A program made the translations under genes and the position numbers. Positions 12,926-25,900 of a stretch of 64,000 nt of DNA are shown one piece after another. The notes under the pieces are model-generated. The model ran no database searches. It was not told the origin of the DNA and was given only the letters and a program-made list of their open reading frames with translations. The stretch comes from Druceiella hillmani (Eukaryota; Arthropoda; Insecta; Lepidoptera; Hepialidae), in NCBI GenBank assembly GCA_039881145.1, contig JAYKKI010000064.1:1405001-1469000 (forward strand). Reading direction: 5' to 3'. How positions within the stretch are numbered: position 1 is the first letter of the stretch; each line of letters starts with the position of its first letter.

Positions 12926-13350
12926 ATTTATTCATTTATGGCTGTTGATTATCAAAATAAATAAAGTTAGGGCCCAATATGTTATTTAGAAGTGGCCAAT
13001 TTAGTGAAAGAATTTTAAATGGATATAAAAAACCCATATTAACGTGAAATCTAGATAATCGAACACAATAATGGGTAACTATACAAGTTTGTAATATACG
13101 TTGAGCAATGAATTAGGCGTTAGCTTCCCCCCCTCCCATTATTATCTATTTTCCGTAAATTAGTTAAATATTATCAAATAACCTTGCCACTTAATGGGTA
13201 TTAGCACCGGACAACAAACTTCTAGATGCAGATATAAATTGAATACAAAGTGAACATGGTAAATAAAACCCTTTGGGCTATTTATGCATATTTAAGGGCA
13301 TTTCGATTAATTTTCCACAAATGTCGAGGAAATTGATAAATTATCTTTAT

Positions 13351-16243
13351 GACAAGTACTCTTTACATTTATGAAAATCTAACACAGATCAGATCTAACA
13401 CATTATGAAACTGATTTTTTTTTAATGTTAAGCTATGGCTTGGAGGGGTATTTTTATCACAATATCCAATTCAATAACAAAATGCTTGAAAATGTATTAC
13501 CACTCCCTATAATTGAGTATTCTTTTTCTTAAGAACAAACATGTGATTTTGGGTTTTATGGTCTGCTAATTTGACACAAATGATGAATGATGACCATATT
13601 AAAAAATAATGACTTGTTTACTATCAAAGTATGAACGAACTGTTGTATTACAGAATAAAGGTACACATTAAAAACCATAGACGGCAGCGCTAAATTCATA
13701 TTTCCGATTTATTTCAAAAATGTTATTAATTTAAAACTTTGTAATAGTACTGCAAAATCAAATAATTAATCACATGTTTTATATTTTTCATAATTAATAT
13801 CTAAAGGTGTGATCGTTGAAAGGTCCGTTAGTACAAAACTTTATAAAAGTACTCTAAAAATAAATAATTAAACAAATGTTTACAGTTGTCTAAAGCTAAA
13901 CCCTGAACGGGGTGAAATAATGGTTTAAAATATGTAATGGAGTAAAATTTTTTAACGGGCTCTATTAAATTGAACATGCTTAGAATAAATGCTTAGAAGT
14001 ATTAAAAAAATACATATACAGTCAACATAAAAAGATAAAATCTAACTAAAAACTCAATAGAAAATGATAGCAATATGAATAACTTTACATTATATACGTG
14101 GAATCTAAAATCAGAATGCAAATCATAGTAAAAAATCATTTCCAAAAAACAATAGCAATTCCAAATATAGGTAAAAAAATGTAGAATCATAAAAACACCT
14201 TAATCAGTTATGTAGTCAAACAGTATCGGTTGAAATCAAAAAATAAAATTGATAATGTTCTAAAAAGGCTGAACTCTTGTCGTAAATTAGCCAATTAGCA
14301 TCGACTTGGTATTTTGATGATATCTGATGCTAAAAAGAAACAAAATATTTAATTAATGTACTTGAACTTCGAGTGATCACAGTCATTTGATTAAACTATG
14401 GTCGCACTTAGTCATTTTGACGTTTTTGAATATTGGGTAATATAAAATGCAATGAATAAAATAATCATTTATTGTTTATAAAATGATGATCAATGGAACT
14501 GGAAACTTTCGTTAATAAAAATCTTATTTAAGCATAATATAACAATGAAATTTTTGGAATCTGTGCTAAGTTGACATTTCCTTTGTGTTTCGCATGCCTG
14601 CACATGCACACACACGAGTGCATGTGCATACACAGATGAGTGCTAAACTTCACTTGAAAATTCTGAATTTGAGTCCACCGAGTATTTGTACTATTGCAAT
14701 CATTTTATCATGTAATAAAATTTTACAGAATAATATGAACTTCATTATATAATACGGCAAAAATCTTTCAGGAAGGGAGTCTTTTGACATCTGAGTTACA
14801 ACTGAAACAAAACTATCTGTACGCCATGGGACATTCAGAAAAAGAGTGGTAATAGTTAGTTTAGTGCGTAATAAACCTATTACAGGCTACTAGAAATGGA
14901 GAATATTTATGATACTAAAGAATGATATTATGATGAAATAATTGCCGAGGGTAGTTAAAACTGTCAACCTGAATGTAAAATCATGAAGCAAAGGCTTCCA
15001 CATGGCACATGAAATTAAATAATAACATATTTGAATCGACTGGGATACTATGGTTTTGTATTTTTGATATTATATTTATTCAACGAAACAAATTTACTTT
15101 TGTTTATAAGAAGGCAAAATTTGCATGTTCATTAATTTCAAAAAGATACATCAGTTTCAAAAAAAATAAAGATCACCATCGGGCATCAAGACCTTAATTC
15201 AATCTGAGTACTGTTCCAAAATAGTGCAAGTAAAAGATAATCTTGTGATTGAACATGGTGAAGATCTCTATAAAATATATTCATGTGAAGCAGTACGATT
15301 GTTTTTTTCATGTATCTTATCCCTCCACACGTAACGTTTATTCCTAAACTATTTTTTTGTACTTTATGCAAGAAACCACAGTCACGGAAATAACCTATTT
15401 AAGGCAAATGTGGCTCGTTATATTATTATTACATAACTGTTGAATGTGAAAACTGAGTAAATAACTAATCAAATATATCATATTAGATTTTTAATTTTTA
15501 TTGATGAAGGTTGTAAAATTATCTCTATTATTTCTAAATAGCTATTATATGTTTAATTATTTTCTATATTTATGAATTAAAACAATTGTTTGAGTACTTA
15601 CTATTTTTGTTACGTAAGGAGGTAAAAAAAAACCTATAAGACATTTACATAACTCACAGTTATATTAGTTCGTATAAATTTAATTTTGTTACATAAGAAT
15701 TAACATATATTTAAATTGATAGGTTTATCAAAGTTTTAAGGCTATTAAATTTCTCGTTTGATTGCTATGTAGGTCCATGATATTGACATTAAACCAAACT
15801 TGCTTTTATATCGATATTAAATTCAAAACATATTATACGAAATAATGCCTTTTTCTTCTTCGCCTTCTACTTCTCAGATATTTTATTGATCACTTGACCT
15901 CAACAACGTCCTCTCTTTGTCTGTACAATCTGTCAATACAGACAGTATGCTATATAACCATTACAGTGTGAATATTATAAATCAATGTAATGTGATGTCA
16001 AATACACATTATCAGACTGATCAACGTTGATAATATTCTGAGTTGTGTTTTGAAAATATTATTAATTATGTTTATTTTCAGCTGAAAAAGAATCGTGGTG
16101 GTAAGTTAAGTTAGAAATTCTAATTTAGGACCTAATTGAGGTATTTATCTTGTGGCTCAATATCTCTTTTAGGACTTTTTAATGTGAATTTAATTATGTT
16201 TAATGCATTTTACCCAGGCATTGGTGTAACTTCCTTCCTATGA
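13351..16243. other. No gene seen
   Basis: AT-rich spacer between block A and the next microsatellite. A short CACATGCACACACACGAGTGCATGTGCATACACA patch lies near 14600. Open frames here are short and of simple composition. Nothing recognisable on either strand. Confidence 0.5.
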
Positions 16244-16400
<157 letters not shown>

Positions 16401-16892
16401 GCCATGTCAATAATATAATGTGTATGAAATATACTGCAATCCTATTTTACTTTAATTTTTCCAACTAAACAGATTCTAAAATATAGTTCTAATATTACGA
16501 TATGCAAGAGCAACAAAACATTAATTTCATTGCTAAAAACTTGTAACAAAATTTAAAAATATTCTGTACCGAATTCAAAGTACAAATTCAAAATATGCAG
16601 TGATGGTCGGCGTCCAGATATAATTTCACGTTTGGTTTTGATATCACGGTGTATACTTCTAACAAAAATTATTAATGGAGTGGGTGTCTCTACACCACTG
16701 TACTGTATAAAGTTCCCATAATGAAAAAAAAAATATATATATATATATATTATTGAACACTCAATAGGTCCCATAAGAAAGTAAACCATTGGACATTGAC
16801 TCATAAGAGATTAAATTAGTAAAGAAAGTACTTATTTCATAAATACTCAATATAACGCTCGTCCTTAAATCAGTTGGCAAACAAACTTTTTA

Positions 16893-17512
16893 CAAGGATC
16901 AATTGAAGATACACTTTGGCCAATTTTAATGTATCAACATATTTGGTGTTTGCAGAAAACTGTTCACTGAATTCCCATTAGGTTTACATTATAATGGTGA
17001 ACATTTTGCAGTTTATTAATGATATTAATGATGGGAACATTAATTGTGCTACGTATTATATTTTATCTAGTATTTTGAATTTAAGGGATCACTACGCCTT
17101 TACAGCATTCAGGACACTTCAGATAATTTCTGGTCAATTGATATAACATGTGATGGAAATCTATGTGAAGAGTTCATTCTGAAAATTATAGAAAGAGATG
17201 ATCTTTTCAAATCAGAATACAGAAGACATTTTTAAAATACAGTAAATGTCCAAAACTCATAGTTATTTGCCTTCTTATACCCTGTCATATTCTTTATGTC
17301 GCTCTGGATTTTGTAACGAGAGGATTAAGATGGTTTCCACGTGTGCATTTACACTACTTTCAATATTATTGATCTAGAAACAATATTGTTTTGTATGATG
17401 TTATTTTGCACATCAAAACGTGTGGAAATTTTTAATGTTTTCTTTGAATTAATAAACTGAAAAAACACTGTCATATCAGTTGATACCATTCTTGGGAGTT
17501 CTCAAAGTAAAA
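16893..17512 (+). pseudogene. Gustatory receptor pseudogene 1 (exon 1 relic)
   Basis: Opposite in strand to genes A and B but clearly related to them. It starts SIEDTLWPIL.YQH near 16899, then FAFRTLQ-like coding (TTCAGGACACTTCAGA near 17109), KLIVICLLIPCHILYVALDFVTRG (about 17250-17325, frame shifted) and finally a piece matching TSIDAIFGSPQ near 17480-17510. Several stops and frameshifts break it, and no exon 2-4 was found downstream, where a piggyBac-like element begins at 17604. It is about 620 bp against 771 bp for an intact exon 1. Confidence 0.85.
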
Positions 17513-17603
17513 AATGTAAAGACTAAAACCGGCTTTATAAGCATATTGCTTATAAATTCTCCAGACAAAAAGAATATGCTTCCAATGTAAATTGAACATT
17601 CAA

Positions 17604-17924
17604 ACTCACTGTGGTGCGCTCACAATTTAGCGTAATGCAAATTTTGAGTGATAGTGATAATAGGATGTACCGGACTGCAAAAATACGATGTGACCTGTAT
17701 TACTTTTAATTTTTGTTCACAATACATATTTCCATAATTTTCTTTGTATTTTATTATCCTTGTTTACAAGTTTTTATTAAGAAAACACCGAAAAAATTAT
17801 TAAAATTGGATAATTTTTGGAAGAGATAATTTTTTTTTGAGGCAAGGGTAAATGACATCAAAAACAAAAGATTTCTTTGGCATTTTTAAGTATACATGAG
17901 TGAAAAACCACGGCACTAAAACAG
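17604..17924 (+). mobile_element. Non-autonomous piggyBac-like element, copy 2 (right half)
   Basis: Begins in the middle of the element (GTGGTGCGCTCACAATTTAGCGTAATGC) and continues to its right end, CGGCACTAAAACAG, which abuts TTAA at 17925-17928. It is internally deleted around 17660 relative to copy 3. No coding capacity. Confidence 0.78.
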
Positions 17925-17928
17925 TTAA

Positions 17929-19380
17929 AACACAGCCTGGCTAGCTAATGTGGCAATCTTATATTCCTAGAAACTCAGATTATTTATGGAAATTAATCAT
18001 ACGTAAGTTATATAAGCCTTAAAATTACGGGGACATCATGCAAATTATGCTGTTACAGACAAAATTGGAGACGATAAATCTACAGTAATACGCAAAACAT
18101 ATCCATAAATTATATGTTATTAGAAACAAACACTCATTATCTCTAAATTTGGGCAGGATTTTAAGAAAAAAACCACTATTATTATAGTTATAAATCAGCA
18201 GAGTTGAGAAGAATTGTGAAATAGGCATAATTTGTTATGACTAATCTCAAAGATTATACAAATTTATAATAAAATATTATAATTAGTAAATCAAGAATAT
18301 AGTAGACCTTAAAGTTGCATTGCAAAATTTTGATACCTTTTATATTTAATTTATAAACACTAAACTTTCCTACAACAATGTACGAAAACATTAAACGAAA
18401 TTGATGTAAAAAATTTGCCTTTATATTAGTTAATCTAGCACTAACACCCAATACTAAGGAAGTTTGAAGGGGACGCGCTAATTAAAATTAAAAATTAGAC
18501 TTTCGCAATTTACACTTTATAATCAATTCTTTTTGCTGAGAATCCACATTCTGGATCATTGTATTATTTATGAGATAGAAGATTTTTTTAAATTTTTTAC
18601 CAAAAGATTTATATGTTAAAATTTACCTTTTATGTGTTTACCCTGTTTAACACAAATAAAATAACGACTAAACATATAATAATTTATGTGTCTAGTCTAT
18701 AAAACATAAATGTACATTAAGTGTGGTCTATAATTTGCTAATATCTGTAATTGCTTCGATGCCATTTTTGATATTATAGAAATAATCCCATATGTCCTAG
18801 TGAATTTTAAAAACAAAAAAGATTTTAAATTTAATTTCATGCTATTTTTTAAAAATGGTTTACATAAAAACTAAACATTCATTGATTAGGGATATATTAA
18901 ACCTTCATGTACGAAATTAGAAGTAATAACTAAATCAAATTCCATTTTGTTTCTCATTTTTTTGATACTTAAATATTTTTTCCATATACAATTTATTTAA
19001 ATGCAATGACTATATTAAACTCATGAAAAGGTGCGGTATCATTAAAAAAAGTACTTAAGAATAATGATTAAGTTTCAAATCATTGTTATAATGGGTTTCG
19101 GGTATAATTTAAAAATCACTAAAATAGGTAATTATATTTATTCTACAAAAACGTATTTCAGGAGAACATGAGGGGTAAATTTAAAAAAATAGTCCTACCC
19201 CTGTTGACACAGTTTTTATGCATCATTCCTGATTTTATATAATACATTGTGCTTTAATTTTCTCTTCTGTCCATTCAGTGTACGAAGGTAGGTGTTCTCA
19301 TTACCATTTGAATTGACAGACACTTAGGAACAGTAGAGCTTTATTTTTTTGATGCTTCATACAGCAGAATTTTCTCGTGT
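17929..19380. other. No gene seen
   Basis: AT-rich spacer between the piggyBac-like element and the LINE. Short open frames at 18025-18228 and 18254-18451 (minus) have no recognisable domain. Confidence 0.5.
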
Positions 19381-19496
19381 TAAGAAATTAGTTGTAAATT
19401 AATGTAATCACTTTATTTAAATTGCAATTAGTTTTAATCGTGTTTATAAATTATTACTTGATAAGCTGCCCTGCTACATCACAGAAAACAATTTGT

Positions 19497-19905
19497 TCAT
19501 ATCATTAAATCTATTAAGTCACCACCTGTGACGAATCTTGGCCCCAATGTTGCAAAGTACTCCTCATAGTCCTCTTGTTTTATGTTATGTTTAGGGGGAC
19601 TGTAAACGGCTGATAAGGACACAGGCCCAGACCAGTCTTCTATCACTATGTTAGTAGCCTGCAGTTTTTCTGTACAATAGTGGTTAACCAAGTAGTGTCT
19701 AATATTATTCTTAATTAAAGTTGCACTTCCTCCGTGAGCTTTACCATCAGGATGCGTTGTGTGATAGAATTTGTGTCCTAGTATACTGAAATGATTCTTC
19801 CTAGTAAAGTGCGTCTCTGATATTAACATTATGTCAATGTTATTTAAATACATATATTGTTTAACCTCAAGGGTATGTTTTGACAGTCCATTTGCATTCC
19901 AAAGA
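19497..19905 (-). pseudogene. LINE ORF2 start: endonuclease domain fragment
   Basis: After the ORF1 stop, an overlapping frame reads ISLWNANGLSKHTLEV, the usual start of Jockey ORF2 (apurinic-like endonuclease). ISETHFT (catalytic Glu region) and LSAVYSPP follow, and the frame ends just after RFVTGGD, where the family continues with FNA and the catalytic Asp/Asn. The frame is lost there, and the reverse transcriptase domain is absent. It would nick target DNA in an intact element, but this copy cannot. Confidence 0.85.
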
Positions 19906-19912
19906 GATATTT

Positions 19913-21433
19913 TTATGGAGTCCAGTTTGGAGTTAATTTGAACGTGAGATTTAGAATAAGATTTGTCTTAGCTGTTAACTGTTGCATCATTTGTTTCATT
20001 AATGTCATTAATTCTCTTATGTCATTGTTATTACTTATGTCATTACTATTACTAATTTGATTCATAGATTCTTTAGGTTGCTGTTTGTCAGTTGCATTTT
20101 TTGTAATTTCTGCATATTTAAAGCCTGTTGTTGTTGTCATGTTAGATAATTGTTTTGTCTTATCGATTTGTGGAGGTCTCTTAATTCTTTCTGGTGGCTG
20201 TGCGAATTTAATATTTTGTAGCTCTCTGTAGACTTTGCAACCCTTATAATTTGCTGGATGGTTACCTTCACACAGTATACACTTTACTTGGTCAGATCTG
20301 CTTTTACGGGGGACAGTCAGCTGACAAGTGATCTCCTGCACATTTTATGCATTTTGGGCTTCTCCTACAGTAAGCTTTTGTATGTCCATATTGAAGACAC
20401 CTTCCACATTGAGGAATTTCCCTCTTAAGTCTAGGAGGTTCAAATACTACTTTGCAGTGCAGTAGATGTTTTATGTCATAAATGGACTTATTATTTTCTT
20501 TCTGCTTTATTTCCACTATAAACATTGGTAGTGGTTTTTTAGTCGCATGTTGTTTTATATTCCAAATATTGGTGCTTTCATGATCAAGTTCTGCTAATGC
20601 TTCTTTTATTTCGTTAATGTTTGTGGAGGGATGCATATTTTTTAAGACCACTTTGAAGCTCCTATCTTGTTTTGGTTTATATGTGTAAAATTCAGTTTCT
20701 TTTTTCTCCAGCTCTTTGACGATTTTGGTGTACATTTCTGACGTTTTGGGTTGAATCTTTACCTGTTCCTTATGAAGTATCTTCATCTCATATTTATTGA
20801 GAGCATGAGCTTCTAATAGGTCTATTAGTGGTTGGATGTTGCTGCTTACTTGTTTTTACAATTTTAGTGTCATTTTCCGTATTAAGATTAAGCTTTGCTC
20901 TCTTGGAAGATGAAGCAGTACAACAGTACTGCTTCATCTTCCAAGAGAGCAAAGCTGTTTGATGTAGGTATATGTGAGGGTTGAGATAGCCAGTAAAAAT
21001 CAAGTTTGCTTTGTTTCTGGGATCTTAGTGGTTCAGGGCTAGACCGTAGTCGTTTTTTATTTGTAGCTTGAGCCCAGTCCGTTACCATTTCTGTGGTTTG
21101 TTGGGGTTCTGCCCGAATGTCACTGGCCGATGACGATCTTGGCCTGTGGAACATGCTTGTGTGGAATAATTGTTGTGTCAGCGTTTTTTTTGTCTCAATC
21201 TGATTAAATTGTCGTTGATTTTCAGATTTTGATTTTTCCGTTGTCTCCGTCAAGTCTATACTTTCTTTTGCCTTACTATTTGTAGTCGCCTTTCCAATAT
21301 ATCCATCTTCTATAGAGAGCGAAATTTTGCCCCCCCCAGATCCTGAGGGGCTGCCCAAGATTGACTCGGGGAGGGATTCTCCGGTAATACCAGTACCCTC
21401 CTGGGGTAGTTTAGTTTTATGTTCCGCTTCCAT
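19913..21433 (-). pseudogene. LINE ORF1 (Gag-like, three CCHC knuckles), frameshifted
   Basis: Starts MEAEHKTKLPQE at 21433. A Ser/Thr/Gln-rich N-terminal region ends in KLDFYWLSQP and SNSFALLEDEA, typical of Jockey-clade ORF1. The frame then breaks at the hairpin 20891-20956. It resumes with an RNA-binding PRE_C2HC-like region (FKVVLKNMHPSTNINEIKEA, about 20590-20660), a CCHC knuckle (CGRCLQYGHTKAYC), a second (CIKCAGDHLSADC) and, after another frameshift near 20310-20340, a third (CILCEGNHPANYKGC). A polar tail ends at 19913. The product would coat the element RNA. At least two breaks make it non-functional. Confidence 0.88.
20891..20956. repeat. Perfect 31-bp hairpin inside LINE ORF1
   Basis: Arms 20891-20921 and 20926-20956 are exact inverted copies around a 4-base loop (AACA). 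The arm encodes the ALLEDEA piece of ORF1, so the hairpin arose by inverted duplication of coding sequence and breaks the frame. Confidence 0.97.
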
Positions 21434-21669
21434 AATTAATTTTTTAATTTGGTACTGTCTCAGTATCCTGTAGCCACTCTTTTTGAGAGGTATTTAGTCC
21501 CCCAGAGCTTGTGGTAGCCTATTAATATAGTTATACCGCTATTGACTCGGTCGCCAGAGCCTCGTCTGTTGTCTAGCTGGGAGCACCACGGAGGCCAATT
21601 GGCCGCCGCCGCCATTCGGCGCGTGCAGGTGAGGTTGACAGTTGGGTCGGTTAAGATGTTATGAACCGT

Positions 21670-21720
21670 TCACCCCTTACCTCCCCTCACCCCTTACCTC
21701 CCCTCACCCCTTACCTCCCC
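21670..21720. repeat. 17-bp tandem repeat at LINE 5' end
   Basis: Three exact copies of TCACCCCTTACCTCCCC on the plus strand (21670, 21687, 21704). They lie at the 5' end of the minus-strand LINE, like the promoter monomers of some LINE families, although a simple slippage origin is possible. Confidence 0.93.
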
Positions 21721-22933
21721 TTAACAACCTTAGTTACAGTATGAATACAAATATGTCATTTAACTTTTTGAATACAAATATGTCATTTAACTTAAATGCA
21801 AACGTGACATTTAAACTTTGACTTATTTCAAACATATCTCTTGTACCCTTATATTTTTAAACACCTTAGGCTCAGATGGGTGTCTGGGAGAAATATTGTA
21901 TGAGGGTTTCATGCACACATACGAGACACATACTCACACACCCAGCAAGCACTCGAGATGAAAATTGAGATGAATCTGGAGTTTGCTCACATACTAATGC
22001 TCGACTTGTTTTGATTAGTCTGGATGAGTATATGATTGTGCATCCAAAAAGTCTTTTTAAGTCTGTAGAAAAAGTTGTCTAAAGTATTGAATTTTGACTC
22101 GACAGCCATAGGTAATTAGACAGATTGTGTCCCTCAGATGGCTAGCAAGTGTTCATGCCCATTCACATGCTCAGCAAGCATCTATGCAAAACATTCCTGA
22201 AGAGTTTGGAGTACAAGTGTGTCCATAACATGAAATCACAAGCTTGGTGGGCATGCAATTTGAAATACATGGTCTATCTAGTAAAATGCGGACATGCTGT
22301 TCTTATACTCGTATTTAGTTAGTTCTCTAAGTATATTAATGCGTTTTCATATTTTATTGAAAAAATTTTTATAACAATTCTACATATTAACACTTTTTGG
22401 TGGCGCATTTTATACTGTATGACTGTAGCTAAAATTATAGTAAAGAGATACGTTTTATAGTATGCACTATTTAGGCTGTAATAAAAATGATTGACTGAAC
22501 TACTACTATTGCTAATTATCGATTAATAGAGATTTATTAATTATTAGATTATGATTGACCAAAATCTACTCAACAAATATATTTATTAAATACATTTATC
22601 ACTTGTCTTTTGTTATATACAATTAAGTGTGCTTACTTTAACTTTCTTGAAAATCATGAATTTTCGCAGGATTATAACACTTTTAATGTGTGACTGGAAA
22701 CAGGTCAGTGAACATATTTTAGTGTCTTATTCAAAACTTTTGTGGAAATATATTTTATTGTGCTTACGGTTTTATATGTATGTATTTCCCATTTTAATTT
22801 TACGTATCTTAACTACAATTTTCCAAAAAACAAGAAATGATTATAATTTTTATATTTTACAAGCTGAAATATTATAATAAGGCAAACATTAATATTTGTA
22901 AAATTTATAAGAAATTGAATTATAATTTTCAAG

Positions 22934-25900
22934 TTATGATAGATCACCAACGTTAATGAATTGAATCAGAACAACTGAGTAACTCATGATCAAGCCTAGA
23001 AATTGGAGAAGTAGTGAAGCTCGCAGGTTAAAGGCTTGGAAAACTGTAAACTGACCCAATTCACCTGCTTTTATCATATTTTTAATAAGCTTCATGTGAT
23101 GTCGTACAATGAACGCTGGAAAAAAAATAATGTAAGTTAATATAGCAAGGCATTGTTATTGAATCTAAAACACAGATCACAGATGCTCTTAATTATGGCA
23201 GTACATTTACTATTTAATTATTGTTGACAAGAGGGACACACTCACATACTCATTATAAACTCGCAATGGTAACCAGGGTTGTCTGGAATCAATAACAGTG
23301 GTTGTGACAATATCAAGCTTATGATGCTTTCACAATAGTTTTAATAAAATTGGTTCAGTATTTTATGACATAACAGCCTACTTACAAACAAATTAAAATT
23401 TTCAAGTAATTGTTTGTGATCATGCAAAGGTATTAAATGTGGATATAAATCATAAATGAGTGAGTTACTAAGATTGGAGATAATTTGATTGTGTATGAAT
23501 AGTTCAAAAGAGTATGATACAGAAACCATATTCGGCTGCTGGGTATCTTGGTTAGTCAAGTGTAGAAATGGATTTTAGGTGTGTATTAGAGCTACTCGCT
23601 AATATGATTGAGTTAAAGCTTATTTTTTATTATGTAAATATCGATGAATATGATATAAATAATTTAGTCAGTCGTACATATATAATATCTTTGCAGATGA
23701 CACTGACCAAGCAGAAAAGAGTGTAGATTAAAAGACAACTTTTACAATTTTACATAAATTCTAAATCAAAATCACGCACTTTTCAAACATTTTTGTCAGC
23801 CATCTTATAATCTGGTAGCTTCGCCAAACTGACTAGTTTATAACAACCTGATTTATATAACAAGTAATGCGTTTTAATTTTTATGTTGTATTTTATATAA
23901 TTATGTTTTTAATTATAAATTAAATAATGTATCCCTATTGATGTATTATTGACGTTTGAAATTTGTAAATGAGTTAGGGATTATAAAGGTTATCAATGTG
24001 AAATTTTAATTAGTTTATTTGTGATATATAAGCCTGTATTATTGCATTATTTTAATAAGGGGATATGTTAATGTATTAAAATAAAGATAACAGATAACGC
24101 CATCTGCTGATGACCATGTATATCCAGATAACTAGTAGTGCCATCTATTGAAACACCAGAACTAGACAATTTAGCAAATATCTTTGCTAATAGCCCACCT
24201 GAAGATGTAATACAATGAAACCGTGGCAAGGAACTTAAAGAATTGTGCGATTCATGCATTTTCAATACAGTTAAGTATACAAACAATCACTACAGAAGAT
24301 AGTTTTATGTGTATTCATGAAGAAGCTAATAAATTATCAATTTATCACCTATGCAAAAGCTGTTCAAAATTAAGTATGTTAATACGAACTTTAGACATGT
24401 ATATTTTGATCATTTGAGTGAAATTGTTAAGAAATATGCTTGTACTGTGAGCTAAAATATAAAGGACAATCATCAAAAATTTAGCCTCAACTCTCTTTTT
24501 CAAAAACATCTACCAAATTTTACTATAAAATTTCCTTTGAAAGAAGGGAAAAATTGGAAATTAATTGAAAAACATGAAATAACTTTTTCATGATTAATTT
24601 CCCCAAATTACTTATATAATTCCCCAAATGATACAAAAATAGAGCCTAGATAAAAATATACAAATAAACAAATGCATGGAATCAAAAGCAGTGGCATAAA
24701 TACAGTCAGTAAACTTTTTATAAGAGCTAGAGAATTTATTCAATATATGGATTCTTTTTAAGAAAATTCATGGGTTTTATTGAAAAGGCATAGCAACTTC
24801 TTAGAAATACCTTCTGCAATAAATATTATGAGCGATGTATACGAATTCCATATGTCGGAGCTTCTTGAATATAACTGCCAATAATTCAACCTTGAGACTT
24901 GTGATTGGTTATTAAACTCTGGTTATTAAAATCCATCCAGAATTACAGATACACTGGTTTCATAGTATTTACAAATACCTCAATAAGTATCGTAAATATA
25001 TCAGTCACTACAAGCATCCATTTAAAATTCCTCTTTTTCAAAAATTTTATTGTAATAAACTTCAGTCTCACTTTATGACATTAAATTGTCCAAAGTGACA
25101 CAGAATGCACTATTATTCTTATAAATCAACCAGAATAACTACAATATTTAAATCAGTTTATTGTTTCAACAGTTTAGATGGATGATGGATATTTCTCCAA
25201 TTAAATTATTACTTACACACTTACTTCTCATACTTTTGCAAAAATAGGAATGTGAACATATAGATGGAAGAAATTCGATAAAAATATTCTACTGTGAAAA
25301 TATTCCACTAAATGAAATTGAATGTCTGCAACCAAAAGGAATTAAATTGTATACAAAATTTTCGACAAGTTTTTGAAGCAAAACAATTACCGGCAAGCAA
25401 AACAAAATAAAATTATTCATGATAAATCGACAATTTTAGCTAATTGCACACAAATCACATCGAATTCGAAAAGAGTATGAGTGTTTTATTTGTTAGGATA
25501 CTGTAGATAAGAAATATTTATATTAAGTGAACATTTAGTATTAAGTAAATATTTTTAGAATTCACCATGATACTGTATTAAAAAAACATGGAATAAAATG
25601 AAAAAATGGACATATTTAAAGATTATAATTAACCGGAATAAATATTTCAGAAGACTAGTAGTGCATTTTGTGTCGGTTTGGTCAATTCAGTATCTTACTA
25701 TATTATTGCAATTAAATTTTTGTAAAATGGGCATTTTATAGGCTCTAAATTAAATTGATTGACAAAATATCTCAGTATAAGATGCAGGGAATTTATTTAA
25801 ACTACACTTTGATAAAGAAAATAATATTTTTGTAACTGTCGTTGATCAAAATATCTCCCATCCACCTACTATTCTGTTAAACTTCAATATCTGTTAAATA

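Larger units (their letters stand above)
5262..13350. repeat. Segmental duplication, block A
   Basis: This block aligns collinearly, by reading, with 21763-33150. Shared landmarks in order are a GTCATTTAA-rich left edge, a GAAATATTGTA..GGGTTTCATGCACACATACGA segment, all four Gr exons with their introns, the Gr upstream region, a TA microsatellite, a piggyBac transposase relic and the CCTTGCCAC(T/C)TAATGGGTATTAGCACC segment near the right edge (13184 and 32984). Homology covers introns and intergenic DNA, so the copies arose by DNA duplication and not retroposition. Edges are estimated to within about 50 bp. Confidence 0.88.
19381..21720 (-). mobile_element. Jockey-type LINE, internally deleted
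   Basis: A non-LTR retrotransposon lying 5' to 3' on the minus strand. From 21720 downward it has a 3 x 17 bp GC-rich repeat, a GC-rich leader (about 21430-21660, unlike the surrounding AT-rich DNA), ORF1 (21433-19913), the start of ORF2, and a tail that ends in an AATAAA-containing AT-rich stretch near 19400-19440. ORF2 stops in the endonuclease domain at about 19500, and all of the reverse transcriptase is gone. Because tail-like sequence follows directly, an internal deletion is more likely than the usual 5' truncation. No target-site duplication could be read. Confidence 0.8.
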
